DNA of 64,000 bases. Origin: Haliclystus octoradiatus. Lineage: Eukaryota > Cnidaria > Staurozoa > Stauromedusae > Haliclystidae. Positions 11,200 to 24,041 of this stretch are shown here, piece after piece. Positions within the stretch are counted from its first letter, which is position 1. The number at the start of each line of letters is the position of its first letter. Location of the stretch: positions 27,664,561 to 27,728,560 of the forward strand of contig OU744447.1 of NCBI GenBank assembly GCA_916610825.1, written 5' to 3'. The notes beneath the pieces are model-generated. The model was not told the origin of the DNA. It saw only the letters and a list, made by a program, of their open reading frames with translations, and made no database searches. The position numbers and the translations under genes are program-made.

Positions 11200-13398
11200 T
11201 GTATTTAGTCATTTTGAGTTGTTTTTGTCAAATTCGTGTTCTCTTGGGAATTAAGCATTGTTTTTCTCAAATTCGAATTCCTTTGCGAATTAGGCATTGT
11301 TTTTGGTCATTTTGAGTTGTTTTTGTCAAATTCGAATCCCCTTGGGAATTAAATATTGTTTTTGGTCATTTTGAGTTGTTTTTCTCAAATTCGAATTACT
11401 TTGGGAATGAGGTATTGTTTTTGGTCAATTTGAAATGTTTTTGTCAATTTCGAATTCCCTTGGGAATTTGGCACTGTTTTTTCTCATTTCCCATTCACTT
11501 GGGAATTGGGCAATGTTTTTGGTCATTTTGAGTTGTTTTTGTCAAATTCTAATTCCCTTGGGAATTAAGTATTATTTTTGGTAATTTTGAGTTGTTTTTG
11601 TCAAATTCGAATTCCCTTGGCAATTAAGTATTGTTTTTGGTCATTTTGAGTTGTTTTTGTCAAATTCGAGTTCCCTTGGGAATTGAGCATTGTTTTTCTC
11701 AAATTCGAATTCCTTTGAGAATTAGGCATTGTTTTTAGTCATTTTGAGTTGTTTTTGTCAAATTCGAGTTCTCTTGGGAATTACGCATTGTTTTTCTCAA
11801 ATTCGAATTCCTTTGAGAATTAGGCATTGTTTTTGGTCAATTTGAATTGTTTTTGTCAAATTTGAATTCCCTTTGGAATTTGGCATTGTTTTTTATCATT
11901 TTTCTTTCCCTTAGGAATTAGGCATTGTTTTTGGTCATTTTGAGTTGTTTTTGTCAAATTCGAATTCCCTTGGGAATTAAGTATTATTTTTGGTAATTTT
12001 GAGTTGTTTTTGTCAAATTCGAATTCCCTTGGCAATTAAGTATTTGTTTTTGGTCATTTTGAGTTGTTTTTGTCAAATTCGAGTTCCCTTGGGAATTGAG
12101 CATTGTTTTTCTCAAATTCGAATTCCTTTGAGAATTAGGCATTGTTTTTAGTCATTTTGAGTTGTTTTTGTCAAATTCGAGTTCTCTTGGGAATTACGCA
12201 TTGTTTTTCTCAAATTCGAATTCCTTTGAGAATTAGGCATTGTTTTTGGTCAATTTGAATTGTTTTTGTCAAATCTGAATTCCCTTGGGAATTTGGCATT
12301 GTTTTTTATCATTTTTCTTTCCCTTATGAATTAGGCATTGTTTTTGGTCATTTTGAGTTGTTTTTGTCAAATTCGAATTCCCTTGGGAATTAAGCATTGT
12401 TTTTGGTCATTTTGAGTTGTTTTTCTCAAATTCGAATTCCCTTGGGAATGAGGTATTGTTTTTGGTCAATTTGAATTGTTTTTGTCAATTTCGAATTCCC
12501 TTGGGAATTTGGCATTGTTTTTTCTCATTTCCCATTCACTTGGGAATTAGGCATTGTTTTTAGTCATTTTGAGTTGTTTTTGTCAAATTCGAGTTCCCTT
12601 GGGAATTGAGCATTGTTTTTCTCAAATTCGAATTCCTTTGAGAATTAGGCATTGTTTTTAGTCATTTTGAGTTGTTTTTCTCAAATTCGAATTCCTTTGA
12701 GAATTAGGCATTGTTTTTGGTCAATTTGAATTGTTTTTGTCAAATTTGAATTCCCTTGGGAATTTGGCATTGTTTTTTATTATTTTTCTTTCCCTTAGGA
12801 ATTAGGCATTGTTTTTGGTCATTTTGAGTTGTTTTTGTCAAATTCGAATTCCCTTGGTCATTAAGCATTGTTTTTGGTCATTTTGAGTTGTTTTTCTCAA
12901 ATTCGAATTCCCTTGGGAATGAGGTATTGTTTTTGATCAATTTGAATTGTTTTTGTCAATTTCGAATTCCCTTGGGAATTTGGCATTGTTTTTTCTCATT
13001 TCCCATTCACTTGGGAATTAGGCATTGTTTTTAGTCATTTTGAGTTGTTTTTGTCAAATTCGAGTTCCCTTGGGAATTGAGCATTGTTTTTGGTCATTTT
13101 GAGTTGTTTTTCTCAAATTCGAATTCCCTTGGAAATTTGGCATTGTTTTTTATCATTTTTCTTTCCCTTAGGAATTAGGCATTGCTTTTGGTCATTTTGA
13201 GTTGTTTTTGTCAAATTCTAATTCCCTTTGGAATTAAGCATTGTTTTTGGTCATTTTGAGTTGTTTTTCTCAAATTCGAATTCCCTTGGGAATGAGGTAT
13301 TGTTTTTGGTCAATTTGAATTGTTTTTGTCAATTTCGAATTCCGTTGGGAATTTGGCATTGTTTTTTCTCATTTCCCATTCACTTGGGAATTAGGCAT
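11200..13398 (+). repeat. HOR-A unit 3, complete 42-mer, 2199 bp
   Basis: I listed all monomers of this unit. S forms fall at positions 2, 6, 10, 12, 14, 18, 20, 22, 26, 28, 31, 35, 38 and 42. The other 28 are L, one of 60 bp. The sum, 27x59 + 60 + 14x39, is 2199 and equals the landmark spacing. The cassette is at 13023-13395. A private base change is CATTGCTTTTGG near 13180. Confidence 0.95.
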
Positions 13399-15223
13399 TG
13401 TATTTAGTCATTTTGAGTTGTTTTTGTCAAATTCGTGTTCTCTTGGGAATTAAGCATTGTTTTTCTCAAATTCGAATTCCTTTGCGAATTAGGCATTGTT
13501 TTTGGTCATTTTGAGTTGTTTTTGTCAAATTCGAATCCCCTTGGGAATTAAATATTGTTTTTGGTCATTTTGAGTTGTTTTTCTCAAATTCGAATTACTT
13601 TGGGAATGAGGTATTGTTTTTGGTCAATTTGAAATGTTTTTGTCAATTTCGAATTCCCTTGGGAATTTGGCACTGTTTTTTCTCATTTCCCATTCACTTG
13701 GGAATTGGGCAATGTTTTTGGTCATTTTGAGTTGTTTTTGTCAAATTCTAATTCCCTTGGGAATTAAGTATTATTTTTGGTAATTTTGAGTTGTTTTTGT
13801 CAAATTCGAATTCCCTTGGCAATTAAGTATTGTTTTTGGTCATTTTGAGTTGTTTTTGTCAAATTCGAGTTCCCTTGGGAATTGAGCATTGTTTTTCTCA
13901 AATTCGAATTCCTTTGAGAATTAGGCATTGTTTTTAGTCATTTTGAGTTGTTTTTGTCAAATTCGAGTTCTCTTGGGAATTACGCATTGTTTTTCTCAAA
14001 TTCGAATTCCTTTGAGAATTAGGCATTGTTTTTGGTCAATTTGAATTGTTTTTGTCAAATTTGAATTCCCTTGGGAATTTGGCATTGTTTTTTATCATTT
14101 TTCTTTCCCTTAGGAATTAGGCATTGTTTTTGGTCATTTTGAGTTGTTTTTGTCAAATTCGAATTCCCTTGGGAATTAAGTATTATTTTTGGTAATTTTG
14201 AGTTGTTTTTGTCAAATTCGAATTCCCTTGGCAATTAAGTATTTGTTTTTGGTCATTTTGAGTTGTTTTTGTCAAATTCGAGTTCCCTTGGGAATTGAGC
14301 ATTGTTTTTCTCAAATTCGAATTCCTTTGAGAATTAGGCATTGTTTTTAGTCATTTTGAGTTGTTTTTGTCAAATTCGAGTTCTCTTGGGAATTACGCAT
14401 TGTTTTTCTCAAATTCGAATTCCTTTGAGAATTAGGCATTGTTTTTGGTCAATTTGAATTGTTTTTGTTAAATCTGAATTCCCTTGGGAATTTGGCATTG
14501 TTTTTTATCATTTTTCTTTCCCTTAGGAATTAGGCATTGTTTTTGGTCATTTTGAGTTGTTTTTGTCAAATTCGAATTCCCTTGGGAATTAAGCATTGTT
14601 TTTGGTCATTTTGAGTTGTTTTTCTCAAATTCGAATTCCCTTGGGAATGAGGTATTGTTTTTGGTCAATTTGAATTGTTTTTGTCAATTTCGAATTCCCT
14701 TGGGAATTTGGCATTGTTTTTTCTCATTTCCCATTCACTTGGGAATTAGGCATTGTTTTTAGTCATTTTGAGTTGTTTTTGTCAAATTCGAGTTCCCTTG
14801 GGAATTGAGCATTGTTTTTCTCAAATTCGAATTCCTTTGAGAATTAGGCATTGTTTTTAGTCATTTTGAGTTGTTTTTCTCAAATTCGAATTCCTTTGAG
14901 AATTAGGCATTGTCTTTGGTCAATTTGAATTGTTTTTGTCAAATTTGAATTCCCTTGGGAATTTGGCATTGTTTTTTATCATTTTTCTTTCCCTTAGGAA
15001 TTAGGCATTGTTTTTGGTCATTTTGAGTTGTTTTTGTCAACTTCGAATTCCCTTGGGAATTAAACATTGTTTTTGGTCATTTTGAGTTGTTTTTCTCAAA
15101 TTCGAATTTCCTTGGGAATGAGGTATTGTTTTTGGTCAATTTGAATTGTTTTGTCAATTTCAAATTCCCTTGGGAATTTGGCATTGTTTTTTCTCATTTC
15201 CCATTCACTTGGGTATTAGGCAT
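13399..15223 (+). repeat. HOR-A unit 4, truncated, 1825 bp
   Basis: This unit follows positions 1-35 and then goes straight to the next landmark, so the 373-bp cassette (positions 36-42) is absent. A further base is lost from a T run near 15146. The result, 2199 - 373 - 1 = 1825, matches. It accumulates changes not seen in units 2 and 3 (TTGTTAAATCTG near 14466, CAACTTCG at 15041, GGGTATTAGG near 15212) and lies at the edge of domain A. The CAACTTCG change is shared with the island at 30-31.8 kb. Confidence 0.92.
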
Positions 15224-15906
15224 TGTATTTAGTCATTTTGAGTTGTTTTTGTCAAATTCGTGTTCTCTTGGGAATTAAGCATTGTTTTTCTCAAATTCGA
15301 ATTACTTTGCGAATTAGGCATTGTTTTTGCTCATTTGAGTTGTTTTTGTCAAATTCGAATCCCCTTGGGAATTAAGTATTGTTTTTGGTCATTTTGAGTT
15401 GTTTTTCTCAAATTCGAATTACCTTGGGAATGAGGTATTGTTTTTGGTCAATTTGAAATCTTTTTGTCAATTTCGAATTTCCTTGGAAATTTGGCATTGT
15501 TTTTTCTCATTTCCCATTCACTTGGGAATTGGGCAATGTTTTTGGTCATTTTGAGTTGTTTTTGTCGAATTCGAATTTCCTTGGGAATTAAGTATTATTT
15601 TTGGTAATTTTGAGTTGTTTTTGTCAAATTCGAATTCCCTTGGCAATTAAGTATTGTTTTTGGTCATTTTGAGTTGTTTTTGTCAAATTCGAGTTCCCTT
15701 GGGAATTGAGCATTGTTTTTCTCAAATTCGAATTCCTTTGAGAATTAGGCATTGTTTTTAGTCATTTTGAGTTGTTTTTGTCAAATTCGAGTTCCCTTTG
15801 GAATTACGCATTGTTTTTCTCAAATTCGAATTCCTTTGAGAATTAGGCATTGTTTTTGGTCAATTTGAATTGTTTTTGTCAATTTCGAATTCCGTTGGGA
15901 ATTTGG

Positions 15907-15945
15907 GATTGGTTTTTTTCATTTCCCATTCACTTGGCAATTAAA
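15907..15945 (+). repeat. Exemplar of short monomer S4, private to domain B
   Basis: S4 begins GATTGG followed by seven T, then CATTTCCCATTCACTTGGC and AATTAAA. It is 39 bp and is probably S2-derived. I located 28 copies by the GATTGG or close variant, with the A of GATT at 15908, 17986, 20889, 21400, 22225, 24590, 25099, 25924, 27915, 33841, 34350, 34860, 36761, 37271, 38957, 39467, 41153, 42604, 43114, 44800, 45310, 46996, 47703, 48213, 50200, 52191, 52819 and 54563. None is seen before 15.9 kb, between 28 and 33.8 kb, or after 54.6 kb. It is therefore a clean domain marker. Confidence 0.93.
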
Positions 15946-16004
15946 TATTGTTTTTGGTCATTTTGAGTTGTTTTTGTCAAATTCGGATTTCCTTGATAAT
16001 TTGG
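15946..16004 (+). repeat. Exemplar of the CGGATTTCC long monomer, private to domain B
   Basis: This 59-bp monomer follows S4 and carries TTCGGATTTCCTTGATAATT in place of the usual TTCGAATTCCCTTGGGAATT. It therefore has lost the TTCGAA and EcoRI motifs and its part-c inverted repeat. About 19 copies were seen by the CGGATTTCC motif, for example near 18473, 21476, 25175, 34936, 39542, 45386 and 50276. All lie inside domain B. Confidence 0.9.
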
Positions 16005-17301
16005 CATTGTTTTTTCTCATTTCCCATTTACTTGGGAATTAGGTATTGTTTTTAGTCATTTTGAGTCATTTTTGTCAAATTTGAGTTTCCTTGGGAATTA
16101 AGCATTGTTTTTCTCAAATTCGAATTCCTTTGAGAATTAGGCATTGTTTTTGATCATTTTGAGCTGTTTTTGTCAAATTCGAATTCCCTTGGGAATTTGG
16201 CATTGCTTTTTATCATTTTTCTTTCCCTTAGGAATTACGCATTGTTTTTGGTCATTTTGAGTTGTTTTTGTCAAATTCGAATTCCCTTGAGAATTAAGCA
16301 TTGTTTTTGGTCATTTTGAGTTGTTTCTCTCAAATTCGAATTCCCTTGGGAATGAGGTATTGTTTTTGGTCAATTTGAATTGTTTTTCTCAAATTCGAAT
16401 TCCTTTGAGAATTAGGCATTGTTTTTGGTCAATTTGAATTGTTTTTGTCAAATCTGAATTCCCTTGGGAATTTGGCATTGTTTTTTATCATTTTTCTTTC
16501 CCTTAGGAATTAGGCATTGTTTTTGGTCATTTTGAGTTGTTTCTGTCAAATTCGAATTCCCTTGGGAATTAAGCATTGTTTTTGGTCATTTTGAGTTGTT
16601 TTTCTCAAATTCGAATTCCCTTGGGAATGAGGTATTGTTTTTGGTCAATTTGAATTGTTTTTGTCAATTTCGAATTCCCTTGGGATTTGGCATTGTTTTT
16701 TCTCATTTCCCATTCACTTGGGAATTAGGCATTGTTTTTAGTCATTTTGAGTTGTTTTTGTCAAATTCGAGTTCCCTTGGGAATTGAGCATTGTTTTTCT
16801 CAAATTCGAATTCCTTTGAGAATTAGGCATTGTTTTTAGTCATTTTGAGTTGTTTTTCTCAAATTTGAGTTCCCTTGGGAATTGAGCATTGTTTTTCTCA
16901 AATTCGAATTCCTTTGAGAATTAGGCATTGTTTTTAGTCATTTTGAGTTGTTTTTCTCAAATTCGAATTCCTTTGAGAATTAGGCATTGTTTTTGGTCAA
17001 TTTGAATTGTTTTTGTCAAATTTGAATTCCCTTGGGAATTTGGCATTGTTTTTTATCATTTTTCTTTCCCTTAGGAATTAGGCATTGTTTTTGGTCATTT
17101 TGAGTTGTTTTTGTCAAATTCGAATTCCCTTGGGAATTAAACACTGTTTTTGGTCATTTTGAGTTGTTTTTCTCAAATTCGAATTCCCTTGGGAATGAGG
17201 TATTGTTTTTGGTCAATTTGAATTGTTTTTGTCAATTTCAAATTCCCTTGGGAATTTGGCATTGTTTTTTCTCATTTCCCATTCACTTGGGAATTAGGCA
17301 T

Positions 17302-20205
17302 TGTATTTAGTCATTTTGAGTTGTTTTTGTCAAATTCGTGTTCTCTTGGGAATTAAGCATTGTTTTTCTCAAATTCGAATTACTTTGCGAATTAGGCATT
17401 GTTTTTGGTCATTTTAGTTGTTTTTGTCAAATTCGAATCCCCTTGGGAATTAAGTATTGTTTTTGGTCATTTTGAGTTGTTTTTCTCAAATTCGAATTAC
17501 CTTGGGAATGAGGTATTGTTTTTGGTCAATTTGAAATGTTTTTGTCAATTTCGAATTTCCTTGGAAATTTGGCATTGTTTTTTCTCATTTCCCATTCACT
17601 TGGGAATTGGGCAATGTTTTTGGTCATTTTGAGTTGTTTTTGTCGAATTCGAATTTCCTTGGGAATTCAGTATTATTTTTGGTAATTTTGAGTTGTTTTT
17701 GTCAAATTCGAATTCCCTTGGCAATTAAGTATTGTTTTTGGTCATTTTGAGTTGTTTTTGTCAAATTCGAGTTCCCTTGGGAATTGAGCATTGTTTTTCT
17801 CAAATTCGAATTCCTTTGAGAATTAGGCATTGTTTTTAGTCATTTTGAGTTGTTTTTGTCAAATTCGAGTTCCCTTTGGAATTACGCATTGTTTTTCTCA
17901 AATTCGAATTCCTTTGAGAATTAGGCATTGTTTTTGGTCAATTTGAATTGTTTTTGTCAATTTCGAATTCCGTTGGGAATTTGGGATTGGTTTTTTTCAT
18001 TTCCCATTCACTTGGCAATTAAATATTGTTTTTGGTCATTTTGAGTTGTTTTTGTCAATTTCGAATTTCCTTGGAAATTTGGCATTGTTTTTTCTCATTT
18101 CCCATTCACTTGGGAATTGGGCAATGTTTTTGGTCATTTTGAGTTGTTTTTGTCGAATTCGAATTTCCTTGGGAATTCAGTATTATTTTTGGTAATTTTG
18201 AGTTGTTTTTGTCAAATTCGAATTCCCTTGGCAATTAAGTATTGTTTTTGGTCATTTTGAGTTGTTTTTGTCAAATTCGAGTTCCCTTGGGAATTGAGCA
18301 TTGTTTTTCTCAAATTCGAATTCCTTTGAGAATTAGGCATTGTTTTTAGTCATTTTGAGTTGTTTTTGTCAAATTCGAGTTCCCTTTGGAATTACGCATT
18401 GTTTTTCTCAAATTCGAATTCCTTTGAGAATTAGGCATTGTTTTTGGTCAATTTGAGTTGTTTTTGTCAAATTCGGATTTCCTTGATAATTTGGCATTGT
18501 TTTTTCTCATTTCCCATTTACTTGGGAATTAGGTATTGTTTTTAGTCATTTTGAGTTGTTTTTGTCAAATTCGAGTTTCCTTGGGAATTAAGCATTGTTT
18601 TTTCTCAAATTCGAATTCCTTTGAGAATTAGGCGTTGTTTTTGATCATTTTGAGCTGTTTTTGTCAAATTCGAATTCCCTTGGGAATTTGGCATTGCTTT
18701 TTATCATTTTTCTTTCCCTTAGGAATTAGGCATTGTTTTTGGTCATTTTGAGTTGTTTTTGTCAAATTCGAATTCCCTTGAGAATTAAGCATTGTTTTTG
18801 GTCATTTTGAGTTGTTTCTCTCAAATTCGAATTCCCTTGGGAATGAGGTATTGTTTTTGGTCAATTTGAATTGTTTTTGTCAATTTCGAATTCCCTTGGG
18901 AATTTGGCATTGTTTTTTCTCATTTCCCATTCATTTGGGAATAAGGCATTGTATTTAGTCATTTTGAGTTGTTTTTGTCAAATTTGAGTTTCCTTGGGAA
19001 TTAAGCATTGTTTTTCTCAAATTCGAATTCCTTTGAGAATTAGGCATTGTTTTTGATCATTTTGAGCTGTTTTTGTCAAATTCGAATTCCCTTGGGAATT
19101 TGGCATTGCTTTTTATCATTTTTCTTTCCCTTAGGAATTAGGCATTGTTTTTGGTCATTTTGAGTTGTTTTTGTCAAATTCGAATTCCCTTGAGAATTAA
19201 GCATTGTTTTTGGTCATTTTGAGTTGTTTCTCTCAAATTCGAATTCCCTTGGGAATGAGGTATTGTTTTTGGTCAATTTGAATTGTTTTTCTCAAATTCG
19301 AATTCCTTTGAGAATTAGGCATTGTTTTTGGTCAATTTGAATTGTTTTTGTCAAATCTGAATTCCCTTGGGAATTTGGCATTGTTTTTTATCATTTTTCT
19401 TTCCCTTAGGAATTAAGCATTGTTTTTGGTCATTTTGAGTTGTTTCAGTCAAATTCGAATTCCCTTGGGAATTAAGCATTGTTTTTGGTCATTTTGAGTT
19501 GTTTTTCTCAAATTCGAATTCCCTTGGGAATGAGGTATTGTTTTTGGTAAATTTGAATTGTTTTTGTCAATTTCGAATTCCCTTGGGAATTTGGCATTGT
19601 TTTTTCTCATTTCCCATTCACTTGGGAATTAGGCATTGTTTTTAGTCATTTTGAGTTGTTTTTGTCAAATTCGAGTTCCCTTGGGAATTGAGCATTGTTT
19701 TTCTCAAATTCGAATTCCTTTGAGAATTAGGCATTGTTTTTAGTCATTTTGAGTTGTTTTTCTCAAATTTGAGTTCCCTTGGGAATTGAGCATTGTTTTT
19801 CTCAAATTCGAATTCCTTTGAGAATTAGGCATTGTTTTTAGTCATTTTGAGTTGTTTTTCTCAAATTCGAATTCCTTTGAGAATTAGGCATTGTTTTTGG
19901 TCAATTTGAATTGTTTTTGTCAAATTTGAATTCCCTTGGGAATTTGGCATTGTTTTTTATCATTTTTCTTTCCCTTAGGAATTAGGCATTGTTTTTGGTC
20001 ATTTTGAGTTGTTTTTGTCAAATTCGAATTCCCTTGGGAATTAAACATTGTTTTTGGTCATTTTGAGTTGTTTTTCTCAAATTCGAATTCCCTTGGGAAT
20101 GAGGTATTGTTTTTGGTCAATTTGAATTGTTTTTGTCAATTTCAAATTCCCTTGGGAATTTGGCATTGTTTTTTCTCATTTCCCATTCACTTGGGAATTA
20201 GGCAT
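17302..20205 (+). repeat. Domain B unit, 2904 bp
   Basis: It opens with the landmark monomer, TTACTTTGCG S1 and a 58-bp L monomer (GTCATTTTAGTTG). It contains one S4 followed by most of a second 510-bp sub-repeat, which ends early in a hybrid monomer near 18449-18473 joining GGTCAATTTGAG to CGGATTTCC. The second half repeats blocks of the first unit (TTGTTTCTCTC monomers, S1/L pairs). The opening 0.7 kb matches 33157 onward at an offset of 15855. Confidence 0.85.
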
Positions 20206-20340
20206 TGTATTTAGTCATTTTGAGTTGTTTTTGTCAAATTCGTGTTCTCTTGGGAATTAAGCATTGTTTTTCTCAAATTCGAATTACTTTGCGAATTAGG
20301 CATTGTTTTGGTCATTTTAGTTGTTTTTGTCAAATTCGAA

Positions 20341-23300
20341 TCCCCTTGGGAATTAAGTATTGTTTTTGGTCATTTTGAGTTGTTTTTCTCAAATTCGAAT
20401 TACCTTGGGAATGAGGTATTGTTTTTGGTCAATTTGAAATGTTTTTGTCAATTTCGAATTTCCTTGGAAATTTGGCATTGTTTTTTCTCATTTCCCATTC
20501 ACTTGGGAATTGGGCAATGTTTTTGGTCATTTTGAGTTGTTTTTGTCGAATTCGAATTTCCTTGGGAATTCAGTATTATTTTTGGTAATTTTGAGTTGTT
20601 TTTGTCAAATTCGAATTCCCTTGGCAATTAAGTATTGTTTTTGGTCATTTTGAGTTGTTTTTGTCAAATTCGAGTTCCCTTGGGAATTGAGCATTGTTTT
20701 TCTCAAATTCGAATTCCTTTGAGAATTAGGCATTGTTTTAAGTCATTTTGAGTTGTTTTTGTCAAATTCGAGTTCCCTTTGGAATTACGCATTGTTTTTC
20801 TCAAATTCGAATTCCTTTGAGAATTAGGCATTGTTTTTGGTCAATTTGAATTGTTTTTGTCAATTTCGAATTCCGTTGGGAATTTGGGATTGGTTTTTTT
20901 TCATTTCCCATTCACTTGGCAATTAAATATTGTTTTTGGTCATTTTGAGTTGTTTTTGTCAATTTCGAATTTCCTTGGAAATTTGGCATTGTTTTTTCTC
21001 ATTTCCCATTCACTTGGGAATTGGGCAATGTTTTTGGTCATTTTGAGTTGTTTTTGTCGAATTCGAATTTCCTTGGGAATTCAGTATTATTTTTGGTAAT
21101 TTTGAGTTGTTTTTGTCAAATTCGAATTCCCTTGGCAATTAAGTATTGTTTTTGGTCATTTTGAGTTGTTTTTGTCAAATTCGAGTTCCCTTGGGAATTG
21201 AGCATTGTTTTTCTCAAATTCGAATTCCTTTGAGAATTAGGCATTGTTTTTAGTCATTTTGAGTTGTTTTTGTCAAATTCGAGTTCCCTTTGGAATTACG
21301 CATTGTTTTTCTCAAATTCGAATTCCTTTGAGAATTAGGCATTGTTTTTGGTCAATTTGAATTGTTTTTGTCAATTTCGAATTCCGTTGGGAATTTGGGA
21401 TTGGTTTTTTTCATTTCCCATTCACTTGGCAATTAAATATTGTTTTTGGTCATTTTGAGTTGTTTTTGTCAAATTCGGATTTCCTTGATAATTTGGCATT
21501 GTTTTTTCTCATTTCCCATTTACTTGGGAATTAGGTATTGTTTTTAGTCATTTTGAGTTGTTTTTGTCAAATTCGAGTTTCCTTGGGAATTAAGCATTGT
21601 TTTTTCTCAAATTCGAATTCCTTTGAGAATTAGGCGTTGTTTTTGATCATTTTGAGCTGTTTTTGTCAAATTCGAATTCCCTTGGGAATTTGGCATTGCT
21701 TTTTATCATTTTTCTTTCCCTTAGGAATTAGGCATTGTTTTTGGTCATTTTGAGTTGTTTTTGTCAAATTCGAATTCCCTTGAGAATTAAGCATTGTTTT
21801 TGGTCATTTTTAGTTGTTTCTCTCAAATTCGAATTCCCTTGGGAATGAGGTATTGTTTTTGGTCAATTTGAATTGTTTTTGTCAATTTCGAATTCCCTTG
21901 GGAATTTGGCATTGTTTTTGGTCATTTTGAGTTGTTTCTCTCAAATTCGAATTCCCTTGGGAATGAGGTATTGTTTTTGGTCAATTTGAATTGTTTTTGT
22001 CAATTTCGAATTCCCTTGGGAATTTGGCATTGTTTTTTCTCACTTCCCATTCATTTGGGAATAAGGCATTGTATTTAGTCATTTTGAGTTGTTTTTGTCA
22101 AATTCGAGTTCCCTTTGGAATTACGCATTGTTTTTCTCAAATTCGAATTCCTTTGAGAATTAGGCATTGTTTTTGGTCAATTTGAATTGTTTTTGTCAAT
22201 TTCGAATTCCGTTGGGAATTTGGGATTGGTTTTTTTCATTTCCCATTCACTTGGAAATTAAATATTGTTTTTGGTCATTTTGAGTTGTTTTTGTCAAATT
22301 CGGATTTCCTTGATAATTTGGCATTGTTTTTTCTCATTTCCCATTTACTTGGGAATTAGGTATTGTTTTTAGTCATTTTGAGTTGTTTTTGTCAAATTCG
22401 AGTTTCCTTGGGAATTAAGCATTGTTTTTTCTCAAATTCGAATTCCTTTGAGAATTAGGCGTTGTTTTTGATCATTTTGAGCTGTTTTTGTCAAATTCGA
22501 ATTCCCTTGGGAATTTGGCATTGCTTTTTATCATTTTTCTTTCCCTTAGGAATTAGGCATTGTTTTTGGTCATTTTGAGTTGTTTTTGTCAAATTCGAAT
22601 TCCCTTGAGAATTAAGCATTGTTTTTGGTCATTTTGAGTTGTTTCTCTCAAATTCGAATTCCCTTGGGAATGAGGTATTGTTTTTGGTCAATTTGAATTG
22701 TTTTTGTCAATTTCGAATTCCCTTGGGAATTTGGCATTGTTTTTTCTCACTTCCCATTCATTTGGGAATAAGGCATTGTATTTAGTCATTTTGAGTTGTT
22801 TTTGTCAAATTCGAGTTCTCTTGGGAATTAAGCATTGTTTTTCTCAAATTCGAATTCCTTTGAGAATTAGGCATTGTTTTTGATCATTTTGAGTCAAATT
22901 CGAATTCCCTTGGGAATTTGGCATTGTTTTTTATCATCTTTCTTTCCCTTAGGAATTAGGCATTGTTTTTGGTCATTTTGAGTTGTTTTTGTCAAATTCG
23001 TGTTCTCTTGGGAATTAAGCATTGTTTTTCTCAAATTCGAATTACTTTGCGAATTAGGCATTGTTTTTGGTCATTTGAGTTGTTTTTGTCAAATTCGAGT
23101 TCCCTTGGGAATTGAGCATTGTTTTTCTCAAATTCGAATTCCTTTGAGAATTAGGCATTGTTTTTAGTCATTTTGAGTTGTTTTTCTCAAATTCGAATTC
23201 CTTTGAGAATTAGGCATTGTTTTTGGTCAATTTGAATTGTTTTTGTCAAATTTGAATTCCCTTGGGAATTTGGCATTGTTTTTTATCATTTTTCTTTCCC

Positions 23301-23940
23301 TTAGGAATTAGGCATTGTTTTTGGTCATTTTGAGTTGTTTTTGTCAAATTCGAATTCCCTTGGGAATTAAGCATTGTTTTTGGTCATTTTGAGTTGTTTT
23401 TGTCAAATTCGAATTCCCTTTGGAATGAGGTATTGTTTTTGGTCAATTTGAATTGTTTTTGTCAATTTCAAATTCCCTTGGGAATTTGGCATTGTTTTTT
23501 CTAATTTCCCATTCACTTGGGAATTAGGCATTGTATTTAGTCATTTTGAGTTGTTTTTGTCAAATTCGTGTTCTCTTGGGAATTAAGCATTGTTTTTCTC
23601 AAATTCGAATTACTTTGCGAATTAGGCATTGTTTTTGGTCATTTGAGTTGTTTTTGTCAAATTCGAATCCCCTTGGGAATTAAGTATTGTTTTTGGTCAT
23701 TTTGAGTTGTTTTTCTCAAATTCGAATTACCTTGGGAATGAGGTATTGTTTTTGGTCAATTTGAAATGTTTTTGTCAATTTCGAATTTCCTTGGAAATTT
23801 GGCATTGTTTTTTCTCATTTCCCATTCACTTGGGAATTGGGCAATGTTTTTGGTCATTTTGAGTTGTTTTTGTCGAATTCGAATTTCCTTGGGAATTAAG
23901 TATTATTTTTGGTAATTTTGAGTTGTTTTTGTCAAATTCG
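20341..23940 (+). repeat. 3.7-kb duplication, copy 1
   Basis: This block matches 24042-27640 at an offset of 3699-3701 bp. Offset steps come from one T in the S4 T run at 20889 and a GG to G change near 24737. It contains S4 copies at 20889, 21400 and 22225, a GTTTCTCTC pair near 21810 and 21930, and the 50-bp monomer at 22872. Between the copies, at about 23941-24041, lies one extra L + S pair (98 bp). Confidence 0.9.
22872..22921 (+). repeat. Exemplar of the 50-bp deletion monomer
   Basis: Here an L monomer of the GATCATTTTGAGCTG type has lost 9 bp, giving GATCATTTTGAGTCAAATTC and a total of 50 bp. I find nine copies, starting at 22872, 26571, 28561, 28944, 48860, 50847, 55544, 55887 and 56171. 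Each is followed by the S3 subtype reading ATCATCTTTC. The shared deletion and shared neighbour show one event spread by later duplication. Confidence 0.93.
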
Positions 23941-24041
23941 AGTTTCCTTGGGAATTAAGCATTGTTTTTTCTCAAATTCGAATTCCTTTGAGAATTAGGC
24001 GTTGTTTTTGATCATTTTGAGCTGTTTTTGTCAAATTCGAA

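Larger units (their letters stand above)
15224..17301 (+). repeat. Domain B, first unit, 2078 bp
   Basis: The unit opens like HOR-A (positions 1-12), but with subtypes private to domain B: TTACTTTGCG in S1, GAATTACC, GAATTTCCTTGGAAATTTGG and TGTCGAATTCGAATTTCC. It then brings in S4 and the CGGATTTCC L monomer. A short duplication of S1/L blocks follows near 16801-16980. Part of the unit from about 16260 reappears near 32140, offset about 15874. This is the transition from domain A to domain B. Confidence 0.85.

Noticed and set aside
20242-20535. A 97-codon plus-strand open frame and about 15 similar frames of 61-88 codons.
   Set aside because: They are read-through translations of the satellite, recur at repeat periods (for example 17399 and 33254, 540 and 5899), and have low-complexity products rich in F, L, N and S. 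No start context, domain or codon bias supports a gene.
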